From Spinacia oleracea (Eukaryota; Streptophyta; Magnoliopsida; Caryophyllales; Amaranthaceae): DNA of 64,000 nt. A program made the position numbers and the translations under genes. This document shows, piece by piece, positions 8,647 to 21,229 of the stretch. The stretch's first letter is position 1, and every line of letters starts with the position of its first letter. The notes beneath the pieces are model-generated. The model searched no databases. It worked only from the letters and a program-made list of their open reading frames with translations, and was not told the origin of the DNA. The stretch lies in assembly GCF_020520425.1 (NCBI RefSeq), contig NC_079489.1, positions 17,942,001 to 18,006,000 of the forward strand. Reading direction: 5' to 3'.

Positions 8647-9602
8647 TCAGCATGAAAGATTATCACCAGGAGCAACTCCAAAATCAGCACAATACTTCTG
8701 ATAAAACTGAATACGGTCATTAGCTTGATCCTGGTTTTGGCCATTGCATTCAAGAGCACCATTGATGGCTTTGGTGGTAGCGCCGAAACCTTGGTTCATA
8801 ACAGAGTGAACATTAGTCATCCAAAACCACATTGCAGATTTGAAGGATGTATCCACATCAGTAGCCACCATTTCAGGGTTGTTTAATCCATCAAATCCAA
8901 TCGCGATTCCTGCAGCACCATAATTGTAGTTCCATGACAGTTGAAGAGGTCCTCTGCCGTAGTACTGCTTCCCTGCTGTACAAGGGTATTGTGCTTCGTT
9001 GTCTGTATCGCAGTAAGTGTCTTGGAGGTTTCCATCCTTCTCCTCTATGTGGCAGAAATCTATAAACAACAAACCATGTTTTGTTTCAACTTTCAAATTC
9101 AGGATAATTAATTAATCAACTGCATAAAACTAAACTAAGACATGAACAACTCACTGGTAGTCTCATGTGAAACATGAGCAAAGAAAGCAGCCATTTCCTT
9201 CTTGTTGTCATCGCTGGAGCCTGAGGTAGCAAACTGAGGGAAAGCACCAACAGCATTAAGAAAGGAAGCGCGAGTATAGAAGTTTTTCCCGGGACAAGAT
9301 GCATCAGCTTGGCCAATAATCCCATCAAAGAATGCCTGAGTCACAATATCAGACACGGATGAACCACCACCACCACCAGTACTCGGAGTAGTTGGCGTAC
9401 TTGGAGTCGGGGTGCTCTGACAAGGTCCAGATTGACAGTTACCAGGACCGCAATACGGGTCCCCATTGCCACAGAACCCAAAATTGCTGCAGCACATGTC
9501 AGGAGAACACCCGCAGTTTTGAGCAAATAAACTAGTTTGTAACAACGAAAATGTAGTGATGATTAGAGCCAAACACAAGGTGTTTTTCAAAAGGAATGCC
9601 AT
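8647..9602 (-). CDS. Class IV chitinase (hevein domain plus GH19), secreted
   Basis: Two exons, 9155-9602 and 8647-9059, joined at a GT-AG intron, give 286 residues with a TGA stop. Residues 1-27 form a signal peptide (hydrophobic LALIITTFSLL). Residues 28-62 are a short cysteine-rich chitin-binding domain (QNCGCSPDMCCSNFGFCG). A Ser/Thr/Pro then Gly-rich hinge follows to about residue 82. The rest is a GH19 chitinase domain with the catalytic glutamate in SHETT (E147), the second acidic pair IEEKDG (E155/E156) and the substrate-binding motif NYNYG (193-197). The enzyme hydrolyses chitin in fungal walls and is normally induced in defence. The compact hevein domain and shortened catalytic domain mark class IV rather than class I. 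All key residues are present, so it should be active. It ends in NLSC, the usual class IV terminus, with no vacuolar extension. Confidence 0.95.
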
Positions 9603-9657
9603 TTTGTGTTATGCAGTTTTGTTTTGATGATGAGAAGATTAAGTGATTGCACAAGGG

Positions 9658-9666
9658 TATTTATAG
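9658..9666 (-). promoter_or_regulatory. TATA box of the chitinase gene
   Basis: The minus strand reads CTATAAATAC about 55-65 bases upstream of the chitinase ATG (9602), which is the right distance for a core promoter with a short 5' leader. Confidence 0.6.
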
Positions 9667-9699
9667 TTGAATTATGTGTAGAAAAGTCTAAGAGTTCAT

Positions 9700-11400
9700 T
9701 TGAAAGGTACGCTTTTGACCTGATGCTGGTTGATTGAACACGGCAGTGGTTCATTTTTCTCTCATGTTATAAATTTATCATACTGGATTAGATCTTTGAT
9801 CATTATTTTACAAAATATTTAACTAAATATCCCTACACTACTGCATAATTATAATTTTTTTTTAACATAAGTTATTTAAATTTATTCATCTAATATGCAT
9901 ATTATATATGTGTAAAGCTAATTTGACCGACATATCCAGTAACTTTATTTTCTATTATTAATATATTGATTTGACTAAAACATTATCAAAAAGTATTTAT
10001 CAAAGTTATTATTACGTGGTATCTATTATTTCCATAATTTATAAACTAATAATTTTTACATACATAGATATTTCATAAAATGGTAGAGAATAAAAATAAC
10101 ATATAGTATGTAATATTTGTTTTAGGAAAATGTTTTAGGCGGAAATATTTTACACTAGGAAATTTTACACTAGGAAATGACATGTGTCATTCCTAATGTC
10201 TGTTTTAATATAAATTAATAGATGTTTACTAATCTTTGACTCATTAAATCAGGATAGTCTACGTTTGCCTAACAGCTGTTTAGATTGACGAATTCTTTCT
10301 TACGAGTCCCTTCTTTTTCAAGGAAGAACTGTGGAGTGTCACATTCACATACATTGAGCTGAACGAAGAACATGACACGACACTAACCTTTTCGTCATTC
10401 ATCAATAATAAAGTAATAATTCATGGTGAGTCTTTTCTCCCTGTTACGTTACAGCAGTAACCCCGCGTGACATTGTTATCCTCTCACATTTTTCTTCGGT
10501 AGAAACTATTTAAAACATCAGTAATCGGAAAATTTACAGGGAATATATAGCTACTAGGCTACTGAAACATAACCAAATCCCAGTACAATGTTATCATGAA
10601 GGTTGCATCTGTATAAGCGATTTTGAATAATTGGGCTGCTAAGAAATAATAAGAATGCAAACACGTTACTTAGGCTGCTACGTTGCTTAAATCTGGGTCT
10701 ATTTTTCTATTTCAGCACAAAATGCAAAGAAGATAGTCTAAACAAAAACCAAAATCTGTTACATTTTAGAAACATGCAGTCAAAATCAAGGACCCTTTAT
10801 AGATTCTTCTCTTTCTGAACAATTCCTGCACGAAAACAACCTAAAACTAAATTGTCAAATTTAACTTTTCTTCCCTACGAGCAAAGGTATAAACACACAT
10901 ATTCCTTCGAATACGCTTCACACTAGTCAAGAAATTGGGTAAATTTATCATCTTCCAAAGAATATGCCTAATTTCAATTCCTATGCAGATATTTCATTCT
11001 TCTTTATCTGTAACTAGTTCTAGAAACGAGCCTAAATCGCGCAAATTGAAAAGCTAACAATGAATTCAAAATGGCAAAGATTAGCAATATGCTAAACGAG
11101 TGTTGAGTTTCTTTCATCGTTCTGAGAAGGAAAATGATTTAGGTTAGCCATATGATTTAGCCTTAAAAGAAATTAACGAAACGATAAAGTTATCATAATC
11201 AAAACTCAACTTGCAAGCATGTTAAGATGACTCGAAAAGATGTCAGACTTTAACCCCATGTCATTAAAAACAAACTCGATCTAGCTCACCAAAATAAGGT
11301 ATACATGATTTAAAGGGATGGAGCAAATTCCAGAAATAATTAACATATCTTCTCTTATCAAAAATTTCGAGCTGTAAATTAGGGGAAGCAAAACCCAGAC
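9700..11400. other. Intergenic region, nothing recognised
   Basis: AT-rich sequence between the chitinase promoter and the 3' end of SRP14. I find no coding similarity, RNA gene or transposon end. The part nearest 11420 probably includes the SRP14 3' UTR. Confidence 0.5.
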
Positions 11401-11421
11401 GTATCCAAAAGAGCAAGAAAA

Positions 11422-14400
11422 TCACTTAGAAGAAGCCACCTTCTTCGTACCTCCTGCTTTCTTGTCTAAATCAGCAGCCTTTCGTTTGTCCTTCCTTTCC
11501 CGTTTCTTTAGAGAAGTCATGTGTGCTTTCAGAATGGTTGCATATGAAGCTTGAAAACGCTGGTGTTCTTTGGGACCCATCTAATCGAAAATCAAAGTTG
11601 AAAAATTAATCAACACATTCATGAATTATGCAAGAAGGCTTTACAGGTCTTTTAACAAGAAATATCCTCTCAAATTCAAAAGCACTTGCAGAACTCAGAC
11701 ACCGAAACTTCTCTAACAACAAAGCACCATAAAAATTCGTTGCCATAGTTAAACGTTTATAATTAAGCGACGGACAAACCCAAAAGATTTGCACATCACA
11801 GGACTATCCATATTACAAAAAGAATTGCTGAACAAATGTATGCCAAACTTGATATAAAATCCATGTTAATTTGGAAGTGAGTCTGGCATTTGATATAAAA
11901 TCCATGTTAATTTGGAACTTGATATACCCGTTTTCTTAGATTAACAGATGTCATACACATAAAACACTGTAGGGAATTTCCCCCTAAACTGTCCCATTCT
12001 CCATTCGAGAGGTACATGTTGATTTCATATTTCATCCAGCAACAGTGACAAAGGTTGATGCATAAATATAGCATAGGCGACTAGAAATCCACATAGCAAT
12101 GCGTAAATACTGCAAGGACTACGAGTTTTTTTATTACTAAGAGCAGCCAATATGAGAAATAGAGAAATCATAATGTGCTAGACATTACAAGATCCAACAA
12201 AATCGTCGAAATATAAACGTATTGAGATATTGCAAACATAATCATTTGAAGGGGCCCAGGGTCAAAAAGCAATTACACTAGTTTAACTTTGAAACCAGCA
12301 ATATTTCAGAGCGTAATGCGTCCAGCATACATCTTTCATTCACTAAAACTGCAAAGACAATGTTTGTCTTGCTCCTAAAATTCACTGCTCCTCATACTAC
12401 AGTTGGAGAAAAAGCAGCACAAAGAAACCAAGTTCACTTGATTGTCGTACATCCATCATTTAACAATTACAATCAACATGGAACTGAAGCAAAAAGAAAT
12501 AAAGACCATGAAGAAGGGTTCAATCACAAGAATAACATCTTACATCTCACCAAGCACTTACATTTCACTAAGACATACAATATGCCCTCTAATTGTCATC
12601 AGTGAGATTGTGAATAGCACACACAGCCAAAAACACTTCAGTATTGGGCTTGGTGACTGTGAAGGTTTGTGAGACCAAAAGGCACAAAATCCTATGACCA
12701 CGCATTTCCTCGTACTACTAGATTATCATAATGAAAGATGCCTGCACTTGACATTGCTAAACAGATACTCTTGGCAAAGTAACTATCCATATAACATCTA
12801 AAAACTTACCTAAATTGTGAAAGATATTTTTTTATACCTGCAGACCTTGTACGAGAAAGCCAAACATTAATTTATAGTTCTACTTTTAGCCATCGAAAAC
12901 AAATGGATACTTTCCAAAATGACCCATCAACTTCACTGGGTGAACTGCTTCTCTAGGAGACTAGGACAGTAGCACCACAGCTTTTGACATACAAGTCTGA
13001 TTAACTATCCATAAGGTGTGCCTCTGTCATTAAACAGATGTTGAACCACAAATAAGACTTGCCCACCTCGTAGAAGAACCTTCCCTTGTCTCCACTTTGT
13101 ACACTATCTCAAATGTATTTCTAAGGCATGATATGATCAAAGGCCCAAGAATGGTTATTGAAGACCGTTTCCACATTCCATTTCATTTTCTATATGAAAG
13201 AGACAAACTGATTACCAAGCTCAGTAGAAGTGTTATGCCTCCGAGCTACAATTCACAAACATTACTGGGATATCCTTTAATTATAGCAAAAATAGCCAGG
13301 AGAGCATCTCGTAAAGTCGATGAAAATGAATGAAAAGTTCCCCATAAGCTAACCTTGACATCCCAACTGTAAACTGGATACCACAGCAGAATATACATTT
13401 CAATTTTAGCCACTTTTAGTGATCCTTTTAAAGTTTATAGAACATATATCACTAGCTCCAAGCCAAAATCCCCAATAAGCTAATATTTGCATCCCAACTA
13501 TAAACTTGATTGCACCTACAATCCAATTATTATAAGAAGCTGGTTGAAATCATACATCTTAAAAAAAAATTCCCTAGTCCTTATTGTAAACCCTAAATGT
13601 GTATTTCTTGATTCCTTATCCCCACAAAAAGGATTATTAGCACAGTAGCTTTCAGCTGAAAGTATATACATCAATTTAAGGCTGCTTGACCAAGTTTCTG
13701 TCAGTGGCTCAATGTGAACCCTTAGGTGAAAAGTATTTGGTACGATAAACTAATGAAAGTAGATCTATTGGAGTACCTTTAAAGTGGTATAAACCTCCAC
13801 ATGAAGTATAACAACCAAAATCTTCTAACGCAACTGAAAAAGTTTCAAATCTTGCTTTTAATTGGTGAAAATATTCTCATTAAATCAAGTGTCATAAGGG
13901 CAACATCCTTACAATGAACTAAGACACTCAAAATAGTAAAGACACATTGATGATAAGGCAAACATGCCTTCAATTCGTGTCGGGGTCTTGCTCGGGTACA
14001 ACCCAGTGGCTCTGTTTGTGCCGTATCATACAGCTAGATACACGTGCCAAGTAAATCGGGCTAGAAAGTATGTTTTGACCTTACTGTCTATGATTTGTAT
14101 TAAATTTACAAATTAAGAAAATGACACCTATGACTAAAAACTAGGAGTATGTTATTAAAAAATCCAAGAAGTAATTTGTAATAAACTGATACAATTAAAA
14201 TAGTAATTTTAAGTGCACAAATGCACAATGAATGATGATGCATTCTAAGTGCACAAATGCACAATAAAGTGATGATGCAGCATTACAGTGTACTGTTAAT
14301 TGTATATGTGTATAACATGTTAAAGCTTTAGTCCTAGTGAAACTTTAGGGTTTTTTGGTTCACACTATGTCAAGAAAACTAGCTTCGGAAAAAGAAACAT

Positions 14401-16103
14401 GTCCAGTCAAAAGGCCAAGGCAACAAGTCAAAGAAATAAGCACATAGAAGCTTCAATGCTACCTTACCATAAATCATCAGCAATGAATATTAAGCTAACC
14501 TATACAATGGGGTATTAACTATTAAGGCAAAACAAGTGTCAAACCTCTTCATACCTCTCCCTTTATCCAAGTTTTTCCCCATTTACTTCTTGTACAAAAT
14601 GGGTCAAACACATTTCAGGCTTTTGGCCCTCATCCAACATAAATAAAGGTATCTTTATTGCATTGTCGAAAATTTACCAAATCAAACCTTGAAACAAAGC
14701 AGATTGAAAACCTTGCTTTCACAGCAGGATGTGGGACATACGGTGTCGCCAAAGTTAGTTTGAAGTAAAATTGGAACCATAAACCTTAGTCCAGTATGCC
14801 AAGTAAAGGCTTCATTGGTTACTGGTGAACCATCCTTAAATAACGGCATTGGGTCATTGATAATTTACATTTAAATTATTAACAAACTTACTGGAAAAGA
14901 GAAGGATACGTCACCAAAATCAGAACCTCCAAACATCCAAATCTACCAATGATATTGTCCTCAGATCATTAGACCCAAAAAAACTATGAGCAAGGGAATT
15001 TTTCACTTTGCAGTTAAGTCTTCTTGCAAAGGAAAACAATATGAAGCACTTCATCAAGACTCTTTGTTGACATAATCTACGATTTTCCTTTAGCCATGTT
15101 GTTTAGGGATTATATATGGAGTATCACGGTCTCTATTTACTACTGCTAGAAACCGTCATGAAACTAAAGGAAATGAGGATGAAATGAAGAATTTAAGAAA
15201 AATCAAATGAACTCCAAAGATATCTAAACAGAAGATCAAGCAATGTCATTTCTATTTCAGTTGAAGTAAAAAAGAATCAACCCTCCAATAATAATCCTAA
15301 TTCCTATATTGAAATTGGAAACGATTGCAAGACCACAATTGAATCCACGTAACTTAGCTAGTTATACCTACACTACCGAAATTCCACCGCCACCACACAG
15401 TTCCATAGTATCTGTAATTGATCAGCACAAATATCCTCACAAGCAATTTAACACTATAACACCCAACACTGTAATTAACAAATTCCAACATACTGTCCAT
15501 TCAAAATTATCAAATTCCAAGGGCATCACAATAGATAAAACAATTTAAAACAACAGAAACTTGTGAAATTGTACCGTGGTTGAAATTGTTTTCTTGCCAT
15601 CGGTTGCTCGAATCAGGCATCGGTAATCAATAGCTTCCCCAGCCGTACTCAGCTTATTCCTCTGCACCTTGGATTTCATGGAGGCTATAATCACATAAAG
15701 CGGCATCAAAATCAAACTACAATACACCAAATTTTTACTCAAAAAAACGAAAGGACAAGAAAAGGAGGACATACATCGCTTGAGAGTAACCCAAACTGAA
15801 CCCTTCTCGGTACTTCGCTCGAACATGGACGTCAATTCATTCAAAAACGAGTCCGAATTTAATGGGGACTGTAAATTCGAAATTCAAACAACGAAATACA
15901 TGATTCACCACTCAAATACGAAAATTGCAAATTTAGATTTTTGTACAATTATTCGATGATTTCTAGATCAAGAAGATGTGGCATTGGTGTGAGAGCGAAA
16001 TTCGGAGAAGAGTGTGGGAAGAGAAGAGTACCTTGACAGAGGATGCGGAAGAGGAGGGTGTTGTGGCTGAGGAGGCTCGATTGCGAGGTTGCGCCGGCGG
16101 CAT
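11422..16103 (-). CDS. SRP14: Signal recognition particle 14 kDa protein
   Basis: Four exons (16032-16103, 15775-15868, 15575-15684, 11422-11580) join in frame to 144 residues. The core is unmistakable: LNELTSMFERSTEKGSVWVT, KSKVQRNKLS, YRCLIRATDGKKTIST, HQRFQASYATILKAHM and the lysine-rich tail KKRERKDKRK. SRP14 pairs with SRP9 on the Alu part of the SRP RNA and pauses translation while ribosomes dock at the ER. The first exon encodes a Ser/Thr/Ala/Pro-rich leader (MPPAQPRNRASS...SSVK) that replaces the short MVLLQ start known from Arabidopsis. The splice (AAG|GTACTC to TACAG|TCCCC) keeps frame, and no better ATG lies upstream of LNSDSFLNEL. The last intron is about 4.0 kb, long for this gene. 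It contains no recognised gene, only short local duplications (near 11850-11917 and 14211-14267). Confidence 0.9.
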
Positions 16104-16279
16104 CGCGGCGGTGCTGCGGTGGAAATGTCTTGAAAGATTGACTGTGGGAGACCGGAGAAAGAGAAAAACAGGGAGTGAAGGTCTCCGTCGATTGGCTTAG
16201 GTCAGGGTATTTATATGATGAGCTTTTCATTCACGTGCTTTCCACGTGACGTTTTACTTCATACTTTCACAATGACGAT

Positions 16280-17689
16280 CAGAGATTAGGGATGGCAATG
16301 GATCGGATTCGGGTCAGATGTAGTAAACTTCAAATCCGATCCATTTAAAATTCAGACTCTATAATGACATCCATATCCATATCCATATCCATTTAAATTC
16401 CGGACTCCAAAATTGCATCCATATCCATATCCATATCCATTTAAAATTCGGACTCCACAATTGCATCCATATCCTAATTCGAATCCATATAAAAATCCGA
16501 ATCCATATCCATATCCAAATCCTTACTTACATAGAACTTGTACTTCTTAATTTTAAAATAAATTAGAAATCATATTTCTCATTTACCAAAATCTAATGAG
16601 TTTCTAATAAATTAATTAATTACAAATATATGCGCTTTAATTAAATATATTTGATTAAATCGGGAAATTCCTTTAAAAAAAAGTTATGTACGAAAAATAA
16701 TACACTTTGAAATAATTTCGAGCCGGATTTTGACTCAGATTCGGACTCTGGTCGGATTCGGATTCGGGTCGGAGTCTCTGCATACTCCATATCCTATCCA
16801 TATCCATTCGGATTCGGATGTTTTTAATCAGATTCCGGTACAGACTTTTTTTTCTCGAATTCGGATCGGATATTTTCGTCCGGATCGGGTCGGACTTCAT
16901 TCGGATTCGGATGTCATTGACATCCCTATCAGATATGGTCGATATGGTGGCTTGGATGGGTCATGGGTGGGTTGGTGAGTCGTGGATCGTGGGTCGGGGA
17001 TAATTGACACACGATCCACCTCAGTTAATTTAAGGTGGGTCGAGTCGTGGGTTGTATCGGAAAATATGGACACAATACATGATGGGGTGGGTTACGTGAG
17101 TCGTGGGTCGTGGTGGGTTGTGCGGGTCAAGTGGGTCCGATGTGTTTGGTGGGTCACGACATATTTTGGGGCTTGGTGTGACTCCGATTTGTCAGGTGGG
17201 TTAGGTGGGTTTAAACGAGTTTTATAAGCTTATTTGGGTTAGGTGGGTTTGGATGATTACTTAAGCAGTTAGGCGTCAATAAGTTATAATTTTATATGAA
17301 CTTAAATTAATTAAGTTTTATGTTATTCCATACTCATACAAATATAGTTAATGTACATTTAAACAATAAAATTAAAATTTATTAGCATTTTAAACATACA
17401 AAATAGTTTAAATTAGGGTGGTGGGTCTGATGGGTCACATGGTTAGGTGGGTTGGGTTTGTTTGTTGGGTAGGATGGGTCGGGTGTACCGTGGTGGGTTG
17501 TGTCAGGTCCGATGGCCGGAGTGGGTCGAAATGGGTTGTGTTAAAAAAAAGTCGACCCCACGACACATCAAGAAAAATATCCGGGTTGGGTGGGTTGTGT
17601 CGTGGGTCATACGTGAATCCGACCCACATGACACATTATGGGTTGTATCATAGTGGGCTGGGTCGGACCCCACCCACTAGTCATCTCTA
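16280..17689. mobile_element. GC-rich hAT-like MITE (GTGGGTCG words), interrupted by another
   Basis: The right end (17679-17689) reads AGTCATCTCTA, that is TAGAGATGACT inverted, and is followed by ATGACAAG. The left end appears to be CAGAGAT at 16280-16286, preceded by ATGACGAT. If so, the element was split right at its tip by the nested MITE at 16287-16928. The interior (16930-17690) consists of GTGGGTCGTGGGT, GGTGGGTTGGGT and similar words around an AT-rich core (17270-17410). The left boundary and the imperfect 8-bp duplication (5 of 8) are inference. Open frames inside are artefacts of the repeats. Confidence 0.5.
16287..16928. mobile_element. GC-rich hAT-like MITE with TCGGATTCGGAT and ATATCC words
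   Basis: The termini are TAGGGATGGCAATG (16287-16300) and CATTGACATCCCTA (16915-16928), inverted with one mismatch. They are flanked by TCAGAGAT and TCAGATAT, an 8-bp duplication with one mismatch. The subterminal parts are degenerate repeats: CATATCCATATCC on the left (16365-16530) and TCGGATTCGGATCGG on the right (16720-16910), around an AT core. The 8-bp duplication and the TAGGGATG terminus, close to the CAGGGATG of Ac, point to hAT. Confidence 0.8.
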
Positions 17690-18060
17690 ATGACAAGCCA
17701 TCATGTTCCTTGTTTAGATAATGGCATTCCCCTATTCTTAAATTGGCTGAGTCAAGTCGGATTTTTATTCTATTTGAGTTAATCTTGATAAAGATTTCTA
17801 TCAGATTATTTAGCGTCAGGTGATTATGGCTCTAGAACCTCAAGATGTTTGAGGTAGTATTCAATTGAAATACTATTGCAAATTTCCTTAATTATTGAAC
17901 TTGAATCAATGGGTTGATATTCATAATTGTAGTTTGAGTATTATATTTATCTAAAGATTAAAACAAGTCTGTGGAGGAAATAATGCTTTGTAATTCGTAC
18001 TCTGTATATATTACTTTTTTTAAACACAAAATAGGAGATGTATATATTAGGACTAGGACC
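17690..18060. other. Intergenic, nothing recognised
   Basis: About 370 bases of mixed sequence with no coding similarity or transposon end that I can see. Confidence 0.5.
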
Positions 18061-19650
18061 TAGAAAAGACGGAGTATCATACAAAAATTAGCAAAAGAAG
18101 CTAATGGTCATGGAGGTACACAAAAGTGCTGCCAATCTGCCATAGCTTAGCAAAAACAGAAAACTAGCATTGGTCAAAGTGTAAGGATTTCCATGGAAGC
18201 CCAAATCAACCAAGGAGGCAACATCGGCAAGCATGTTAAGATCAACGCATTGTTGAATTTCATATCTTTTTTCCCCCAATTCTCAGATTGATTAGTCACC
18301 TCATTCAAATCTCCCAAAACCAACCAAGGGGTAGAAGGAGATCAAAGTTCATATCTTTTGGTAGTTGTACTTGGTGCATAAATACTAGTGATATGAACTT
18401 CAGGTTGTGAAGGGTTTAGCTTAAAAAGAGCGTGAAAGTAATTTGGAGTTTTTTCAGTATGTATGTAAAATCAATGAGCCAGAATTTGGCTTGTAGAACA
18501 TCCAAACCCCTCCCCTGCGGCCTTCAGCAGGGACACCCAGAAATTTATCAAAACTTAAATATTTCGCCACAATAGAGGCTTTTATCCTCACCATTTTTTG
18601 TTTCGAGAATGATGAAAATAGATGGCTTGTGATTGCTAATTATATCCCAAGCATAAAGAATGAAATCATTCTTAGAGGATCCTCTAACATTCCACAATAC
18701 TAATTTCATATTAATATCTGGAAAGGGAATTGGAGAGTAACATGTTTCTTTTAGCTCATTGACAGGAATCCATGGACAGAAACTCTCTCAGTCCTTCCAA
18801 TTCTTCATTTGGTCCAGCTGGAAGATATCCTTCATTGTTATCGACCGAAGCCTCGCCTGAATCTCCTTCTTCCCGCCGCCCCAAATCCTGAATTACAGTT
18901 GAAGTCCCACCACACTTTTTACTATTGTGTATATTGTCGTATGGTTTGATAGCAGCTCTAAATCGAGCTATATTGTCTTTGACAAAGCAAAGCTTGTTAA
19001 GTTTCTTGGTGGAGGTAGAAGAGGAAATAAGGGTATTGGAGACGGGAATGGTGGTGAAGGGAGAGGGAGATTGGAGTGAGCCTGGTAAAAGTTCAGACTG
19101 CAAATTCTGGTATTCTTGCAGCTGAAGGAGTGAGTTGTGCATCAAGGCTATCTTCTGGGGAGTTGGTGGAGTTTCGAGCGACGCCCATAGGAGAGGGTTC
19201 TGCATTAGTCTCCCCGACATTGGGTTAGTCGAAGGATCCAGATGTGATGTTTGAGCAGGTTGTGGTTTGTGAAGGGGATATGGTGTTAGAGACCTCCTCA
19301 AGCTGCTCACCATCTACTGTTGGAGGGTTTTGTTGAAACATGGAGCTGGTGGTGGTGAACTTGGTGGAGTCTCCGCATGCAGAGGGGAAGGTGGAGGGCT
19401 GGGAAATGGTGGTGGAGATGGTGGTGATGAGGTGCGAAGGATTGGTGGGAGTGTATTTTCTAGTTGGCGAGTTCGAGATGATCGCCTGGATGCTCTTTGT
19501 TTTCTTAGTCGGGGGTATTGTGGTTTTCTCTCCATTATTACTCTTTTTCTGGGTTGAAGTAAGATCAAGGTTGGGTGAGTTCATGGTGGTATTTGAAAAC
19601 TGGATAATGGAAGAATTCGAAAGGTGACCGCCCATATTGGCCATTTGGTG
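18060..19650 (-). mobile_element. LINE (L1-type) 5' portion: ORF1-like region and endonuclease fragment
   Basis: Reading from 19650 leftward there is an ORF1-like Ser/Thr/Pro-rich frame (MANMGGHLSNSSIIQFSNTT at 19225-19644), continued in another frame to 18756. Then comes the start of an apurinic endonuclease domain (MKLVLWNVRGSSKNDFILYAW near 18710, with ETKN as the catalytic Glu segment and AEGRRGGVWM near 18520). Last is a later endonuclease piece (DVASLVDLGFHGNPYTLTNAS near 18160-18230). Several frame changes and a stop break it. The reverse transcriptase and RNase H parts are absent, either by internal deletion or by later loss. The plus-strand open frames at 19330-19627 are antisense shadows. 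Confidence 0.8.
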
Positions 19651-19789
19651 GCTATATATTACTGGTTCCTCCGGGCGAAAGTATAAAGGAATTTGTATAT
19701 TACTAGTTCTTCCAGAAAAGTAGCCGAAAACTGAGTTTATGCGGCTTATATGACATGTTCGCTTTAGTTTATATTATCTCTTCGTATTT

Positions 19790-20290
19790 TACACTGGAGA
19801 CGTGTGAAGGACGATAAACTAAGAAAGTACGGACACGCGTCCCATGTTGGATATGTATTGGACACAGATACTCCATGCACATGTAAAAATATGTGTACGA
19901 CACCCGAAATTAAGTGTCCGGCTTTTTTAAAATATTTGGACACGGGACACGGACTGGATACGTGGTTGACACATATTTCAATATTAGTCAAAATATCAAA
20001 CTTTCACTTTCTTTTCTCATTTCTTTCAAAGGTCCAATGCGTGTTTGTAAGCCCACAAACTCATTATCAAATACTCAAACCCCTCACACTCTTTGTTGTT
20101 GTGGAGCAGCCGTCAATACTTCACTCTTCAGATCTATAACCCATCTTATTGTTGATTTTGTTGTCTTAATTGGAAAGCATATATTTGTATTTTAAATTTA
20201 AAAGGTCGATTTATGATATTTGCAGCTTCGTATGTGCAATTGATCAATTGTGTTACTTTATATTTGGCGATTGTAATTGACAAGTAAGAT
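19790..20290. other. Intergenic with GGACACG-rich patch
   Basis: The first half (19810-19990) is rich in GGACACG, GTGTCCG and GACACGGGACACGG words, resembling the short-word low-complexity sequence of the hAT-like MITEs in this window. I could not find terminal repeats. The rest is AT-rich with no recognised feature. Confidence 0.45.
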
Positions 20291-20297
20291 AAAATAG

Positions 20298-20745
20298 TTG
20301 GTGGCGGCAAGTTCGAGCGTGAGTAATGGTGTCCCGGAGCCTTTTGTGTGGGCAACGGGTGTTCCTTCTCAAGGTACGTTTGTGTCTCTGGTTGATGCAG
20401 GTTGGAAGAAGATCAGGAAGAGGAGGGGAAAGGAATGGGGTGTGGCGATAGCTTGGAAGGGTGAACGTCATATAGAATCTCATATCCAAGGGTGGAAGCG
20501 AGTGTGTGCTTCATTGCCCCCTTACAAGCCTAGTGTATTGCAATATATGAAGGCCTGAAAGGGGATTTTCACCATGCTACCAACATTATTATGAAGACTG
20601 ACTGTCAAGAGGCGATCGATGCGCTTAGAAATCCTTGTTCAGCTGATATTCGTATCCAGCACATAGTCCATGATATAGCTTCTCTAGCCTCTTCTTCTTC
20701 CTTTCATTATGTTGTGTTTATTAAGGTTAGTAGACTTATGATTTT
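20298..20745 (+). mobile_element. LINE RNase H domain fragment
   Basis: The translated pieces VDAGWKKIRKRRGKEWGVAI, then AIYEGLKGDFHHATNIIMKT, DCQEAIDALRNPCSADIRI and VHDIASLASSSSFHYVVFIK match the RNase H domain at the C-terminus of plant LINE polyproteins (AxDGAWK start, LxIYEGLK helix, KTDCQEAI active-site segment). The frame shifts once near 20540. It lies in the opposite orientation to the LINE at 18060-19650, so they are separate insertions or an inverted remnant. Confidence 0.75.
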
Positions 20746-21229
20746 TATTTTTATTTTTATTTTGAAAGGTAATAGACTAATGATTAGTATTAAGGTTGTG
20801 TGTATTAAGGCTAGTAGACTAATGGTTATCACTTAACAAAACTCAGTAGTTATTTCTTTGCAACAAACTAGCAAGTCTCTGAGAGCTTGATAAAACATCA
20901 TGAAACATGCTTGAAAGCAAGAAGTTAATCACTGCATGGGTTTTCCTTCCGGTTAAAAAACAGAGATTCATATCCGAAAGCTGCGCCCACATCTTCCTAA
21001 AAAGTCCTCAAATCTTGAGGGTTCAAATTAAGTAAATGTTCAGCAGGTCATACAATGATGTATTTACACTGCACACTGATAATAGTGAGAATATTTGATT
21101 AGATGTGTATTTACAAAGAAAAGTTCCATTTGAATTTGCCAAAAAAATCTGTAAACTATGATCATTCTTGAAATCATGTATCTGCAACTTCTCAACTTTG
21201 CAAAAACTTGAAACAAACAGATATTTTGG

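Noticed and set aside
16730-17690. Several open frames rich in Gly, Trp, Val or Arg
   Set aside because: They follow the GGGTCG and TCGGAT words and occur in several frames at once.
19330-19627. Plus-strand open frames opposite the LINE
   Set aside because: They are the antisense of the Ser/Thr/Pro-rich LINE ORF1 region.
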